Counted from the stretch's first letter, positions 49,820-58,719 are shown. The stretch is 64,000 bases of DNA from Vreelandella profundi (GCF_019722725.1 NZ_CP077941.1:3579761-3643760), one strand, 5' to 3'. Made by a program: numbers and translations. The notes: a model not told the origin generated them from the letters alone.

Positions 49820-51100
49820 ATGACCACATCAGCTGAACTATTCGATCTAGCGAGCCGCCATATTCCCGGCGGCGTAAACTCGCCTGTCCGTGCGTTTAAA
49901 GGTTTGCACCGTCCGCCGGTTTTTATGGAGCGCGCTCAGGGCGCCTTCCTGTTCGACGTTGAAGGTAACCGCTACGTAGATTATGTGGGCTCCTGGGGAC
50001 CAATGATCACAGGCCATGCCGATCAGGACGTACTGGCAGCCGTACGGGCTCGTTTGGATAATGGCCTTTCGTTTGGCACCCCAACGGCGGTGGAAACCAC
50101 CATGGCGGATCTCATCTGCGAGATGATTCCCTCTATGGATATGGTGCGTATGACGAGCTCGGGTACCGAAGCCACCATGTCGGCTATCCGCTTGGCGCGG
50201 GGCACCACGGGGCGCGACAAGATTGTTAAGTTTGAAGGTAATTATCATGGCCACTCGGATTCACTGCTGGTAAAAGCCGGCTCAGGGGCGCTTACCCACG
50301 GTGAACCTAGCTCACCGGGCGTACCCGCTTCACTGGCTGAACACACGATCACGCTGTCGTATAACGATCCTGAAGGCGTTGAGGCGTGCTTTGCTGAGAT
50401 TGGCGATCAGATTGCCTGCATAATCGTAGAGCCAGTGGCGGGCAATATGAACTGTATTCCACCCCAGCCGGGCTTCTTAGAAACGCTGCGCCGGGTGTGC
50501 AATGAACATGCTAGCGTGCTCATTTTTGATGAAGTGATGACCGGTTTTCGCGTGGCGCTAGGCGGCGCACAGGCACACTATGGCATTACCCCAGATCTAA
50601 CCTGCCTGGGTAAAATTGTCGGTGGAGGCATGCCGGTGGGCGCGTTTGGCGGTAAGCGCGAGATCATGCAAAATATTTCTCCCATGGGCCCTGTGTACCA
50701 AGCGGGCACACTGTCCGGTAACCCACTGGCCATGGCGGCGGGAATAGCTCTATTGACGAAGCTTCGGGTACCGGGTTTTCACGATGCGCTAAGCCAGCGG
50801 GTGAATACGCTGTGTCAGGGGCTTCAAGAGCGTGCCAACGCTGCACGTGTGCCGATGATGACGCAATCTGCTGGCGGCATGTTTGGGCTCTTCTTTACCT
50901 CTCAACGCCGTGTGGATAACTTTGCCCAAGCCACGGCCTGTAATCCAGATGCTTTTCGTCGCTTCTTTGGCGCGATGCTGGATCACGGTGTTTACCTGGC
51001 CCCTTCTGCCTATGAAGCGGGTTTTATGTCGAGTGCTCATACCCCGGAAGATATCCAGTTCACCCTGGACGCGGCAGAGAAAGCCTTTGCAGTTATGTAA
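49820..51100 (+). CDS. hemL: Glutamate-1-semialdehyde 2,1-aminomutase
   Basis: This 426-residue PLP enzyme forms 5-aminolevulinate, the first haem precursor in the C5 pathway. Family segments include [39 protein letters not shown] and the PLP lysine in [17 protein letters not shown]. It is preceded by GAGGATGTC and lies 36 bases after thiD. A hairpin follows. Confidence 0.97.
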   Translation: MTTSAELFDLASRHIPGGVNSPVRAFKGLHRPPVFMERAQGAFLFDVEGNRYVDYVGSWGPMITGHADQDVLAAVRARLDNGLSFGTPTAVETTMADLICEMIPSMDMVRMTSSGTEATMSAIRLARGTTGRDKIVKFEGNYHGHSDSLLVKAGSGALTHGEPSSPGVPASLAEHTITLSYNDPEGVEACFAEIGDQIACIIVEPVAGNMNCIPPQPGFLETLRRVCNEHASVLIFDEVMTGFRVALGGAQAHYGITPDLTCLGKIVGGGMPVGAFGGKREIMQNISPMGPVYQAGTLSGNPLAMAAGIALLTKLRVPGFHDALSQRVNTLCQGLQERANAARVPMMTQSAGGMFGLFFTSQRRVDNFAQATACNPDAFRRFFGAMLDHGVYLAPSAYEAGFMSSAHTPEDIQFTLDAAEKAFAVM

Positions 51101-51128
51101 CAGCAAGTAACGTAAAGCTCGCTATACT

Positions 51129-51159
51129 GCAAGAGCCGCTCATCACGAGCGGCTCTTGC
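51129..51159 (+). terminator. Hairpin after hemL
   Basis: GCAAGAGCCGCTC and its perfect complement flank an ATCAC loop 28 bases past hemL. There is no T-tract after it, so it may act as an attenuator upstream of the small secreted protein gene. Confidence 0.6.
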
Positions 51160-51177
51160 GGTAAACGAGGTATAACA

Positions 51178-51540
51178 ATGCAACGACCAACGGCTTGGCG
51201 ATATGCGATGTGTGCGGTGGGGCTAATAGCATGCGCCCCACTGCTGGCGCAGTCGTCTCAGGAGCAGACTATGAATGAGATCCATATCAGCATGAGCGGC
51301 TCTCCAGGCGCAGAATTTTCAGCCCACTGGCGTATTACCCATGAAGGCGAAATAACGGAGCATGTCGAGGAGCGTGGGACGGTACCTGCCGAGTACACGT
51401 TTATTGGTACTGAGCTGGAGGGTACCGTTAAATTGTTGAGTGATGATGAGCGGCTGGACGTTGATATTCAAAAAGGCACTAACCGCACTCGTTCATCTAC
51501 CCAAGGGGCGGGCGGCACGTTAACGCTAGTGATGCGTTGA
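51178..51540 (+). CDS. Small secreted protein of unknown function
   Basis: This 120-residue protein has a signal peptide (YAMCAVGLIACAPLLAQS) that probably ends after LLA. The mature part of about 95 residues is hydrophilic with alternating polar and hydrophobic residues and probably beta-rich; it carries no cysteine. I do not recognise a family. It lies between hemL and the curli locus, convergent with csgA, and shares the terminator at 51566-51590. GAGG stands about 8 bases before the ATG. Its closeness to curli genes is not enough to assign a role. Confidence 0.65.
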   Translation: MQRPTAWRYAMCAVGLIACAPLLAQSSQEQTMNEIHISMSGSPGAEFSAHWRITHEGEITEHVEERGTVPAEYTFIGTELEGTVKLLSDDERLDVDIQKGTNRTRSSTQGAGGTLTLVMR

Positions 51541-51565
51541 TGATGACTAAATAACGCACATAAAA

Positions 51566-51590
51566 AAACCGCCCATGTGAGGGGCGGTTT
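51566..51590. terminator. Bidirectional terminator between the small secreted protein gene and csgA
   Basis: AAACCGCCC and GGGCGGTTT form a nine-base stem around ATGTGAG. The minus-strand transcript of csgA would end in seven T residues. Confidence 0.85.
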
Positions 51591-51613
51591 GAGCTTTCAT
51601 CAAGCTTTACAGC

Positions 51614-52453
51614 TTAGTTGCCTTGGCTCACGGTATTCGCGTTGCCATTACCATAAGTCACGATACTAGACGTATGCTGAGCCATGAAGCCACCGCCTTG
51701 AGTAACATTCTGGTTGTTATAGCTACCGTTGGTGTTGATATAAGAATCATGCGCATAGCCAGACTGCATAACGTTTTGTGTGTTGTAACTTCCCGAGGCT
51801 AGGATAGTGCTTTCAAGCGCATAGCCGCTTTGGCTAACGTTGGCAACATTGTTGTTACCATTTAGGTAAGCATAGCTATCATTGGAGGAGCCGCTTTGAG
51901 TAATGTCAGTAGTATTGGAAGAACCAATTTGCTCCACTACGGAAGTATTTGCTGTGCCTTCTTGGCTAACAGTAGCCGTGTTGCCATTACCTTCAAGATA
52001 GGCATAGCTATCGTTATATTTGCCATCTTGGGTAACGTTGGCAGTATTGTACGTGCCAATTTGCTCCGCTACGGAAATATTTTTCGAACCATCCTGGTCC
52101 ACCGTTGCACCATTATTGGTGCCTTCTTGATACACGGTTGAATCGTTTCGTGAACCTAGCTGCGTAACACTAGCCGAGTTACTTTGGCCAATTTGATCGA
52201 TGCCTGATTTATTAAGGCCGGACTGAGTTGTCGCTACGCCAGCAATATCATCTTGCGATACATTTGCTGAGTTATTGTTACCTTCTTGATAAATACGCGA
52301 ACGCTGAGAACCCCACTGATCAACAGTGTTAGTATTATTATTACCACTTTGATAAATGGTTGATTCGCTACCCGCCGCCCAGTACTGTGCCGAAGCAGCA
52401 GTGCTCATAGCGAAGGCAACAGCAGCGGCGATAGTGGTGATTTTAGTTTTCAT
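51614..52453 (-). CDS. csgA: Major curlin CsgA, expanded repeat form
   Basis: This is the main subunit of extracellular curli amyloid fibres. The 279-residue product has a signal peptide ending ASA-QYW and then about eleven repeats of roughly 22 residues, each with a pattern such as YQSGNNN or TQSGSSN followed by hydrophobic alternation. E. coli CsgA has five repeats in 151 residues. Two successive repeats are duplicated as a 44-residue module (EQIGTYN..DSYAYLEG and EQIGSSN..DSYAYLNG). In the last three repeats the first glutamine is replaced (TILASG, YINTNG). It follows csgB by 56 bases. Confidence 0.9.
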   Translation of the reverse strand: MKTKITTIAAAVAFAMSTAASAQYWAAGSESTIYQSGNNNTNTVDQWGSQRSRIYQEGNNNSANVSQDDIAGVATTQSGLNKSGIDQIGQSNSASVTQLGSRNDSTVYQEGTNNGATVDQDGSKNISVAEQIGTYNTANVTQDGKYNDSYAYLEGNGNTATVSQEGTANTSVVEQIGSSNTTDITQSGSSNDSYAYLNGNNNVANVSQSGYALESTILASGSYNTQNVMQSGYAHDSYINTNGSYNNQNVTQGGGFMAQHTSSIVTYGNGNANTVSQGN

Positions 52454-52509
52454 GGTGTTTCCCCATTATGTCGTACTTGCTTTAGTTATTACTGAACAAC
52501 GGATGTTGT

Positions 52510-53010
52510 TCAGTAGGTTTCGACGGTGACCGGGCGTGCATTGTTTGAAAATGCTTGTTGTTCAACACTAATGCCACGATAGCCACTCCCCGATTGTGAA
52601 ATCTGTATATCGCTTCGATTGCCAACTTGACGCACAGAAGCATTTAATTCTGCGGATGTGCTTCCTGACTGAGCAATATCAGCGATATGGTTTGTGCCCG
52701 CTTGAAAGACATTGCTAACGTTATTGCCACCCACTTGATTTATATTGGCGGCGTTGTAATTACCTAATTGGTAAATACTGGAATAGTTGCCTGCCTGATA
52801 GCTGGCTGATTGGGATATGTTGTTACGATTATTGTTACCAATCTGCGTAATAATGCTGTAATTACCATGACCATTTTGAGCGGCTGCCTGCTTAGAAAAC
52901 TGCTCGATGCGGCTGTTGTCAGCATGAATTGACCAAGAAACTGAAAGAGTTGCCGCTAACAGTGTCATCGTCAGTGCTACTCGCTGGGTTACGATAGTTT
53001 TCAGTTTCAT
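52510..53010 (-). CDS. csgB: Curlin nucleator CsgB-like protein
   Basis: This 166-residue secreted protein has a signal peptide (MTLLAATLSVSWSIHA-DN) and about four to five curlin repeats (IITQIGNNN, IYQLGNYN, VFQAGTN, VRQVGNRS). By size, order and the longer non-repeat N-terminus it is the likely surface nucleator of fibre growth. The frame is open from 53070, but ATG 53010 follows AAGGAAATGTC and gives a proper leader. It is the first gene of the csgBA unit. Confidence 0.85.
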   Translation of the reverse strand: MKLKTIVTQRVALTMTLLAATLSVSWSIHADNSRIEQFSKQAAAQNGHGNYSIITQIGNNNRNNISQSASYQAGNYSSIYQLGNYNAANINQVGGNNVSNVFQAGTNHIADIAQSGSTSAELNASVRQVGNRSDIQISQSGSGYRGISVEQQAFSNNARPVTVETY

Positions 53011-53176
53011 GACATTTCCTTTTGAAACGGTTTGTATCAATTTGTATTTTATGTGTTGAGTTTGAACCAATTTAAAACTTCTGCTATCAGATTATTTCTT
53101 ATTTGAGATGTGAAATTTTTCATATTTTTTATTTTAAAAAGACTAAATTTCTAATATTTTGGTTATTAGTTTAAAT

Positions 53177-53211
53177 AAAGAATGGCTATGCAAATTGCAT
53201 AGCCATTCTTT
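53177..53211. terminator. Bidirectional terminator separating csgDEFG from csgBA
   Basis: AAAGAATGGCTATGCAA and its perfect complement form a 17-base stem about 50 bases past the csgG stop. T-rich sequence follows on both strands. It marks the end of the csgDEFG transcript, so csgBA must have a promoter in the AT-rich stretch 53011-53176. Confidence 0.85.
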
Positions 53212-53262
53212 TTTACTAATGTTTTTATAACTATTTTTTACGACCTTTTAAAAAATGGTTAC

Positions 53263-54093
53263 TTATAACAAAGGAACGGGTGCATCTAGGTAGTCTGATA
53301 AAATAGTGTCTTGAAAATTAACATTATTGGCAAGGTTCCAAAGATTGCTTTCGACACCGCGTGCCACCAAGTGAATAACCGCTGACTCAATGGCGGACAT
53401 AACGGCCAGCTGCACAGGTTCATTCGTGGTGAGGCCAACTTCTGCTTCTAACAAGCGACGGAAGTCTATAAATCGATACACGCCTGCTCGCATCTCTTTA
53501 GAGTAAATCGTTTTAGTGGTAGTAACGTTAGCGAGTACTTCACCTGTGGATATTTCAACGGCACGTAAATTAATCGTGACTTGATCAACCTGGTACTGGC
53601 CCGACGCCCCAATACCAAAGTATTCTGCGCCAGCGCCCCCGGTTCTTACGTTGGATTCATAGGCAATAATGCCGCCTTCCAGCATCACAGAGGCTGCTCG
53701 TAACGATGGGAGCGTATCGGGTTGGCCAAAGCGCTCAAATTCCGCACGTATAATCCGCCTTTCAGTGAGTAGGTTTTGTAGGCCCACTCGTTCAAGCGGT
53801 ATGAACCAACCAGAGTCAGCTAGTGCACCGGTCAGCATCGCTGCAGCACCCTGCGTGACGGCGGTAGAGAAAGTGCTGGCCGGTGCGGGGCGATATTGGC
53901 CGGTTTGATCACGGAAATCATAGACAGAGACAAAAATACGCCCGGACGGCGGCGGTAAAGCGACTAAATCTTGATAGGTTGCGCCGCGCGGCGTTAGCGT
54001 TGCTTGCGCGCCTTCCAAGTTTTCGGATGTCGCGACCATCCCAGCACAGCCGCTGAGTAAACTGACCATAACCAGTGTTGCGATAATTTTCAT
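53263..54093 (-). CDS. csgG: Curli secretion channel CsgG, outer-membrane lipoprotein
   Basis: This 276-residue lipoprotein forms the nonameric outer-membrane pore through which curlins leave the cell. The lipobox ends at Cys16 (VSLLSGC). FVSVYDFRDQTGQYRP, GAAAMLTGALADSGWF, RRIIRAEF and GVYRFIDFRRLLEAE-like segments match CsgG closely, and the length equals the E. coli protein (277). The frame is open to 54120, but ATG 54093 follows GGGGATC and places the lipobox correctly. Confidence 0.95.
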   Translation of the reverse strand: MKIIATLVMVSLLSGCAGMVATSENLEGAQATLTPRGATYQDLVALPPPSGRIFVSVYDFRDQTGQYRPAPASTFSTAVTQGAAAMLTGALADSGWFIPLERVGLQNLLTERRIIRAEFERFGQPDTLPSLRAASVMLEGGIIAYESNVRTGGAGAEYFGIGASGQYQVDQVTINLRAVEISTGEVLANVTTTKTIYSKEMRAGVYRFIDFRRLLEAEVGLTTNEPVQLAVMSAIESAVIHLVARGVESNLWNLANNVNFQDTILSDYLDAPVPLL

Positions 54094-54176
54094 GATGATC
54101 CCCTGATACGCACGTAGCATTAAGTAGGCGGATGTATCGCCTTGTTAGTTTTTTTATCTTTAAAACAGGCAATGCA

Positions 54177-54605
54177 TTAGGGGTTAAACAAACCGCCCAC
54201 GCTGATATTGGTCACATCGCCAGTGACTTTATCGATGACTCTGACAACCAATTGGCCGCCGTCATCGCGAACCACTACGCTGAAATCACCGCTATCAAAA
54301 GACCCCTCGCCAACATCGCCTGTCCCTACGTCACTGATTAACTGGGAGATCAGCCGGCTTTCAAGACTTTGGACGAGCCGTTCGGTCGAAGACAGAGACT
54401 CAATGCCACGAGCATTTGGATCGGTGTTGGTGTCTTGCGACTGGGCTTTACCCAGTAGATAACTGCCCATAAAAGGGTCACCGCCGAATGAAGGGTTCAG
54501 CGGCTGATATACGAGCTCTCCAGCATTCGCCTGAAGAGTGAGCACGCCGGCTAAAAGGATCGTTGCCATGGCGCCATTAGCCGTTTTATTTAGTATTTTT
54601 TTCAT
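54177..54605 (-). CDS. csgF: Curli assembly protein CsgF
   Basis: This 142-residue secreted protein plugs the CsgG pore from outside and helps CsgB attach to the surface. A signal peptide ends QANA-GEL, and the mature start ELVYQPLNPSFGGDP is the signature that inserts into CsgG. The start overlaps the csgE stop by one base (TAATG). Confidence 0.94.
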   Translation of the reverse strand: MKKILNKTANGAMATILLAGVLTLQANAGELVYQPLNPSFGGDPFMGSYLLGKAQSQDTNTDPNARGIESLSSTERLVQSLESRLISQLISDVGTGDVGEGSFDSGDFSVVVRDDGGQLVVRVIDKVTGDVTNISVGGLFNP

Positions 54606-55126
54606 TAACGTAGCTCCTCTGTTCCCAAGTCTTTGTCTGAGGTAAGCGCCGCCGCTAGCTGTTTGCGTAGCAGCGCTTCTTCGACGGTTTGTACGGCTTC
54701 CCCTGCGGCTCGATCAGCTTCATTTATGCGAGGGGAAAGCTGTGTTCGGAAATACATCTGATTGCCTTCCATCACCCATATTTGGCTACCCCAGCGCGCA
54801 TCAGGACGCTCACTGATAGTGATGGTGGCGTTACCAATAATTAGGTTATCCATTGCGCGTTGGCTAAAGGCGCGATAGAAGGTTTTTCCCGCCATGGTGA
54901 TAGTGCGATCCACCATCACGCCGGTGAGCTCACTGCCGCCATAAGTGTTGCCTTGAACCTCCGGGCCATCAGGGCTAGAAAGTTGATTAATCGATTCAAC
55001 AGCCGCTTGCTCGTTGGCTGGCAGCGTATCTATGGGAGCAGCAGGTTCGTTGGCTAATGCTAAAGGCGACGTTACCCACACCAAGAAAGTAAGAAGGCTT
55101 AGCGACCAGCGATGCATTAATGACAT
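54605..55126 (-). CDS. csgE: Curli assembly/transport chaperone CsgE
   Basis: This 173-residue periplasmic protein caps the CsgG channel and gives it substrate selectivity. After the signal peptide (cleavage near ALA-NEP) there is an extra linker of about 40 residues, then the CsgE core: GVMVDRTITMAGKTFYRAFS, ISERPDARWGSQIWV and TVEEALLRKQLAAAL. E. coli CsgE has 129 residues, so the linker is an addition. A second ATG at 55117 is an alternative start. Confidence 0.92.
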   Translation of the reverse strand: MSLMHRWSLSLLTFLVWVTSPLALANEPAAPIDTLPANEQAAVESINQLSSPDGPEVQGNTYGGSELTGVMVDRTITMAGKTFYRAFSQRAMDNLIIGNATITISERPDARWGSQIWVMEGNQMYFRTQLSPRINEADRAAGEAVQTVEEALLRKQLAAALTSDKDLGTEELR

Positions 55127-55151
55127 AGCGAGTTAACCTTGCGCGTAAGCG

Positions 55152-55844
55152 CTAGCGTGGGCGCTGTAGACTGCGCGCGGTTTCGATATTGGGGAGAATG
55201 GGTCCCAGGTTTTGATGAATCCAATTCAGCGCTTGAATGCGGTTATGAACATTTATTTTGCGAAAAATATTGTAAAGATGAGACTTAACCGTGTGCTCAC
55301 TCACAAACAGTTTTTCGGCAATTTGCTGATTGGATGACCCTGCGCTAAGCAGCGAAATGATTTCCATTTCTCGGTTAGTTAATCCACAGGCTGGGCGGAA
55401 AGAATTGCTTTGATATTTGCGGTAAAACAGGATTAGGCGAGCCATTAAATCGCGCGACATCCACAGCTCGCCCTGCAGTAAGGCGTGTATTCCTTTACAA
55501 ATCACTTCAAGACTTTCATTACGATAAAACACCCCTTTCAACTGAGCGCATGAAAGTGCTTCTAGCGCGTGATCCATATCGTGAATATTGAAGGCTGCGA
55601 GAGGCAGTTTGGTTAAGGCATCGGGTAGTTTATCTTGCCACTCTGGCAGCGCATCAATGCCGATATGATCGCTATCAATCAGAATCAACACGTTTCCCGA
55701 TGCGCAAATGGGTAGCGACGCTTGGGGTGAGTAGATACTGATTTGACAGCCGGTATGTTTGTTTAGATATTCAGCGAACAGCTGCGCCTGGGCGCTTTTT
55801 TCGGTAACGATATAGACCAAGCCGATAGACTTATCCTGCGACAT
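55152..55844 (-). CDS. csgD: LuxR-family curli regulator CsgD
   Basis: This 230-residue transcription activator heads the csgDEFG unit. The N-terminal half is receiver-like but incomplete, with LILIDSD at the phosphorylation position and no full acidic pocket. The C-terminal LuxR helix-turn-helix shows LTNREMEIISLLSAG and FVSEHTVKSHLYNIFRKI. ATG 55844 follows GAGGG by seven bases; the open frame to 56000 crosses AT-rich promoter sequence. In enterics CsgD activates csgBA, and here csgBA has its own promoter, consistent with that scheme. Confidence 0.9.
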   Translation of the reverse strand: MSQDKSIGLVYIVTEKSAQAQLFAEYLNKHTGCQISIYSPQASLPICASGNVLILIDSDHIGIDALPEWQDKLPDALTKLPLAAFNIHDMDHALEALSCAQLKGVFYRNESLEVICKGIHALLQGELWMSRDLMARLILFYRKYQSNSFRPACGLTNREMEIISLLSAGSSNQQIAEKLFVSEHTVKSHLYNIFRKINVHNRIQALNWIHQNLGPILPNIETARSLQRPR

Positions 55845-56126
55845 TGGGTAGCCCTCATGGAAAGAAAGAGTGAGCAGGGAACCAATGAATTGTTGCCTAT
55901 AAGATACCTTTCGTAAAGTTATGTTATTAAAAAGATGGTAAAAATAATTATTTCTAAATTTATGATTCTTGCTAATAAGATAAATATTATTTATTTTCAA
56001 TGTCTTATTTTTAAATTAGTATTTTATAACTTATCAATTGCTAAGATACGTTCAGTAACATTTTGTTGGCTTTTGATACTACGAATGAGGGCGTAAACTG
56101 ACGCTCTAATGTCTGGAGTGTTTGTT
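55845..56126. promoter_or_regulatory. AT-rich divergent regulatory region of csgD and rdgB
   Basis: About 280 bases separate the two divergent genes. Roughly 55910-56060 is strongly AT-rich with many A and T runs, unlike the GC-rich surroundings. Such sequence upstream of csgD is where H-NS-like and stationary-phase factors act in enterics. I identify no single operator. Confidence 0.5.
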
Positions 56127-56735
56127 ATGTCAGCAGCCAATACCCTTGTTCTTGCCAGTGGAAACAGCGGAAAGTTAAGAGAATTCAATCAGTTACTTTC
56201 ACCTTTAGGCTTTGATGTTCGCCCTCAAGCAGACTTTGGGGTTATTGATGTCGAAGAAACGGGATTAACATTCGTAGAAAATGCTCTGCTCAAAGCCCGT
56301 GAAGCGAGTCTTATTAGCGGTTTACCCGCGCTGTCGGATGACTCTGGCCTCGAAGTAGACGCATTGAATGGTGCGCCTGGTATCTATTCCGCGCGATATG
56401 GCGGCGAGCCGAAAAGTGATCAGAAAAATAATGACACGTTACTAGCCGCGTTAAGCGATTGTGCGGAAGGTCAGCGCAGCGGGCGCTATTGGTGCGTACT
56501 GGTTTACTTGCGCCATCCTAAAGACCCAGTTCCGGTAATTGTACAGCGCAGTTGGGAAGGTGAAATTCTTGCTCATCCGCGGGGTCAAGAAGGGTTCGGC
56601 TACGATCCCCTTTTCTGGCTTCCTGATCAGGGAATGAGCGTTGCGGAGCTGCCCAGTGAAACTAAAAATCGCCTTAGCCACCGAGGCCGTGCACTTCAGG
56701 GCTTGGTAGAGTTACTGAAGGTGGCGCATGGCTGA
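56127..56735 (+). CDS. rdgB: dITP/XTP pyrophosphatase RdgB (Ham1)
   Basis: This 202-residue enzyme removes deaminated purine nucleotides. It begins NTLVLASGNSGKLREF, then VEETGLTFVENALLKAR, LPALSDDSGLEVDAL, GAPGIYSARYGG and FGYDPLFW, all family motifs with the catalytic aspartates. ATG 56127 is preferred to 56109 because GGAG lies eight bases before it. It overlaps hemW by eight bases. Confidence 0.95.
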   Translation: MSAANTLVLASGNSGKLREFNQLLSPLGFDVRPQADFGVIDVEETGLTFVENALLKAREASLISGLPALSDDSGLEVDALNGAPGIYSARYGGEPKSDQKNNDTLLAALSDCAEGQRSGRYWCVLVYLRHPKDPVPVIVQRSWEGEILAHPRGQEGFGYDPLFWLPDQGMSVAELPSETKNRLSHRGRALQGLVELLKVAHG

Positions 56736-57912
56736 TACGCTGCCGCCGCTATCGCTTTATATCCATACGCCTTGGTGCGTACGTAAATGCCCCTATTGTG
56801 ATTTCAATTCTCATGAGCCGGGTTCGCACGGCTTCACGCCGAAGGCGTTGCCTGAAGATGCGTATCTTAAGGCGCTGTTACAAGATCTGGATGGCGATCT
56901 TGCATTAGCCGCTGAGCGGGAAATACAGACGATTTTTATCGGCGGTGGAACGCCGAGTCTGCTTTCGCCACTGTTTTATGATCGCTTACTGCAAGAAATC
57001 AAGCGCCGGCTACCTTTTGCTGACGATATTGAAATTACCTTAGAGGCTAACCCAGGCACTACTGAGCAAGAACGTTTCATTGGCTACCGTAATGCGGGTA
57101 TTAACCGCTTATCGCTGGGTATTCAGAGCTTCCAGCCCGCCCAGTTGCATGCACTTGGGCGCATTCATAGCGGCCAAGAAGCCGTGACAGCGGTTACTCA
57201 AGCGCGGCAGGCTGGGTTTACCAATATCAATATTGATCTCATGCACGGTTTGCCAAAGCAAACGCCTGAGCTTGCAATGGATGATATTGAGCAAGCCTTG
57301 GCGCTAGACCCGCAGCATCTTTCTTGGTATCAGCTGACTCTAGAACCGAATACCGCTTTTCATTCCAACCCCCCTTTATTGCCGGAGGAGGAGGCGCTTT
57401 GGGATATTCAGGACACGGGGCACCAGCGTTTAGAACAGGCAGGATTTGAGCGTTACGAGATTTCGGCTTACGCCACGGCTAATCATCAAAGCCGTCATAA
57501 TCTTAATTATTGGCAGTTTGGTGACTATTTAGGCATTGGTGCAGGTGCCCATGGCAAGCTTAGCCACATTGATCAAGACAAACAGTGGAGTATCGAGCGG
57601 CGCTGGAAAACTCGCCAGCCCGATGCCTACCTCAAACGTATGGACGATTTGCGCGGTTTTGTGGCGGGCAAGCAGCTAATAACAGCAGATGAACTGCCCC
57701 TTGAGTTTGCCATGAACGCGTTGCGGCTGACGGAGGGCGTGACGCTGGGTACATGGACAGCTAACACAGGGCAGCCACATACTCTGTTACTGGAGCGTTT
57801 ACAGTCCGCCGATAAAAAAGGACTTTTGATGCAAATGCCTGAAAAACTGCGTGCATCGCCTCAAGGTCTATTATTCTTGAATGAGTTGCTGGCATTAATT
57901 GGCGATGATTGA
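56728..57912 (+). CDS. hemW: Radical SAM family haem chaperone HemW
   Basis: This 394-residue protein resembles coproporphyrinogen oxidase HemN but acts as a haem chaperone. The Fe-S motif is CVRKCPYCDFNSH (CX3CX2C), followed by IFIGGGTPSLL and INIDLMHGLPKQT. The HemW-type C-terminal domain follows. The start overlaps the end of rdgB. With hemJ and hemL it is the third haem-related gene in the 48-58 kb region. Confidence 0.94.
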   Translation: MADTLPPLSLYIHTPWCVRKCPYCDFNSHEPGSHGFTPKALPEDAYLKALLQDLDGDLALAAEREIQTIFIGGGTPSLLSPLFYDRLLQEIKRRLPFADDIEITLEANPGTTEQERFIGYRNAGINRLSLGIQSFQPAQLHALGRIHSGQEAVTAVTQARQAGFTNINIDLMHGLPKQTPELAMDDIEQALALDPQHLSWYQLTLEPNTAFHSNPPLLPEEEALWDIQDTGHQRLEQAGFERYEISAYATANHQSRHNLNYWQFGDYLGIGAGAHGKLSHIDQDKQWSIERRWKTRQPDAYLKRMDDLRGFVAGKQLITADELPLEFAMNALRLTEGVTLGTWTANTGQPHTLLLERLQSADKKGLLMQMPEKLRASPQGLLFLNELLALIGDD

Positions 57913-57973
57913 TAAGTAATAAACCAACTATCTTTTAAGAAACAAACGTTTGAAGATAAATAAGGAGTGAGTG

Positions 57974-58654
57974 ATGCGTATTTCTCGACTACTGACACCG
58001 TTGGCCGCTGCTATTTTAGTTGCAGGCTGTGCCACCTCTGACCCCTACGGTGGCCAAACGCAGCGCTCAAGCACCGCTATGGGTTCGGGTATTGGTGCCG
58101 CAATTGGTGCTGCTGCAGGTGCGCTGTCGGGCGACGGCAGTACTAGCCGTCGCGACCGAGCGTTGATTGGTGCTGCCGTCGGCGCTGCCGCAGGTGCTGG
58201 CGTTGGTGTTTATATGGATCGCCAAGAGAAACAGCTGCGTGAAAATTTGCAAGGTTCACGTATTGAGATTGATCGCCGCGGTGATGATATCGTTCTCAAT
58301 ATGCCAAGTGGCGTCACCTTTGGCTTTGACTCGGCCGATCTTACCAGTGAAGCACGCACGGCACTGAATGAAGTCGCGAACGTATTGACGCAGTATCAAG
58401 ACACTCGCGTTAACATTGCTGGCCATACCGATAGCACCGGCGATGCAAGCTACAACCAGCGCCTTTCTGAACGCCGCGCCCAGGCTGTCGGCAGTTACTT
58501 AACCCAGAACGGCGTGGGCTCTATGCGTCTCAATACATCGGGATATGGTGCAACGCAGCCAGTCGCTAGTAACGACAACGAACAGGGCCGTGCCCAGAAC
58601 CGTCGCGTCGAAATCACGTTGACCCCAACCGGTGATGGTCAGGGCCAGCGTTAG
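57974..58654 (+). CDS. OmpA-family outer-membrane lipoprotein (YiaD-like)
   Basis: This 226-residue lipoprotein has a lipobox ending LVAGC, then glycine-zipper segments (GSGIGAAIGAAAGAL and ALIGAAVGAAAGAGVGVY), then an OmpA C-terminal peptidoglycan-binding domain with NIAGHTDSTGDASYNQRLSE and RAQNRRVEITL. It probably tethers the outer membrane to the cell wall. ATG 57974 follows AAGGAG by seven bases. A strong terminator follows. Confidence 0.9.
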   Translation: MRISRLLTPLAAAILVAGCATSDPYGGQTQRSSTAMGSGIGAAIGAAAGALSGDGSTSRRDRALIGAAVGAAAGAGVGVYMDRQEKQLRENLQGSRIEIDRRGDDIVLNMPSGVTFGFDSADLTSEARTALNEVANVLTQYQDTRVNIAGHTDSTGDASYNQRLSERRAQAVGSYLTQNGVGSMRLNTSGYGATQPVASNDNEQGRAQNRRVEITLTPTGDGQGQR

Positions 58655-58688
58655 TAAGCGATTCGGTTAACTACTTATTGCCGCTGAT

Positions 58689-58719
58689 AGCCCGCTATGC
58701 GCACATAGCGGGCTTTTTT
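58689..58719 (+). terminator. Rho-independent terminator of the OmpA-like lipoprotein gene
   Basis: AGCCCGCTATG and CATAGCGGGCT form an 11-base stem around CGCA, followed by a run of T residues. Confidence 0.93.

Noticed and set aside
51614..53010. Tandem nucleotide repeats in csgB/csgA considered as CRISPR or minisatellite
   Set aside because: The periodicity is coding (curlin repeats of about 66 bases) without identical direct repeats and unique spacers.
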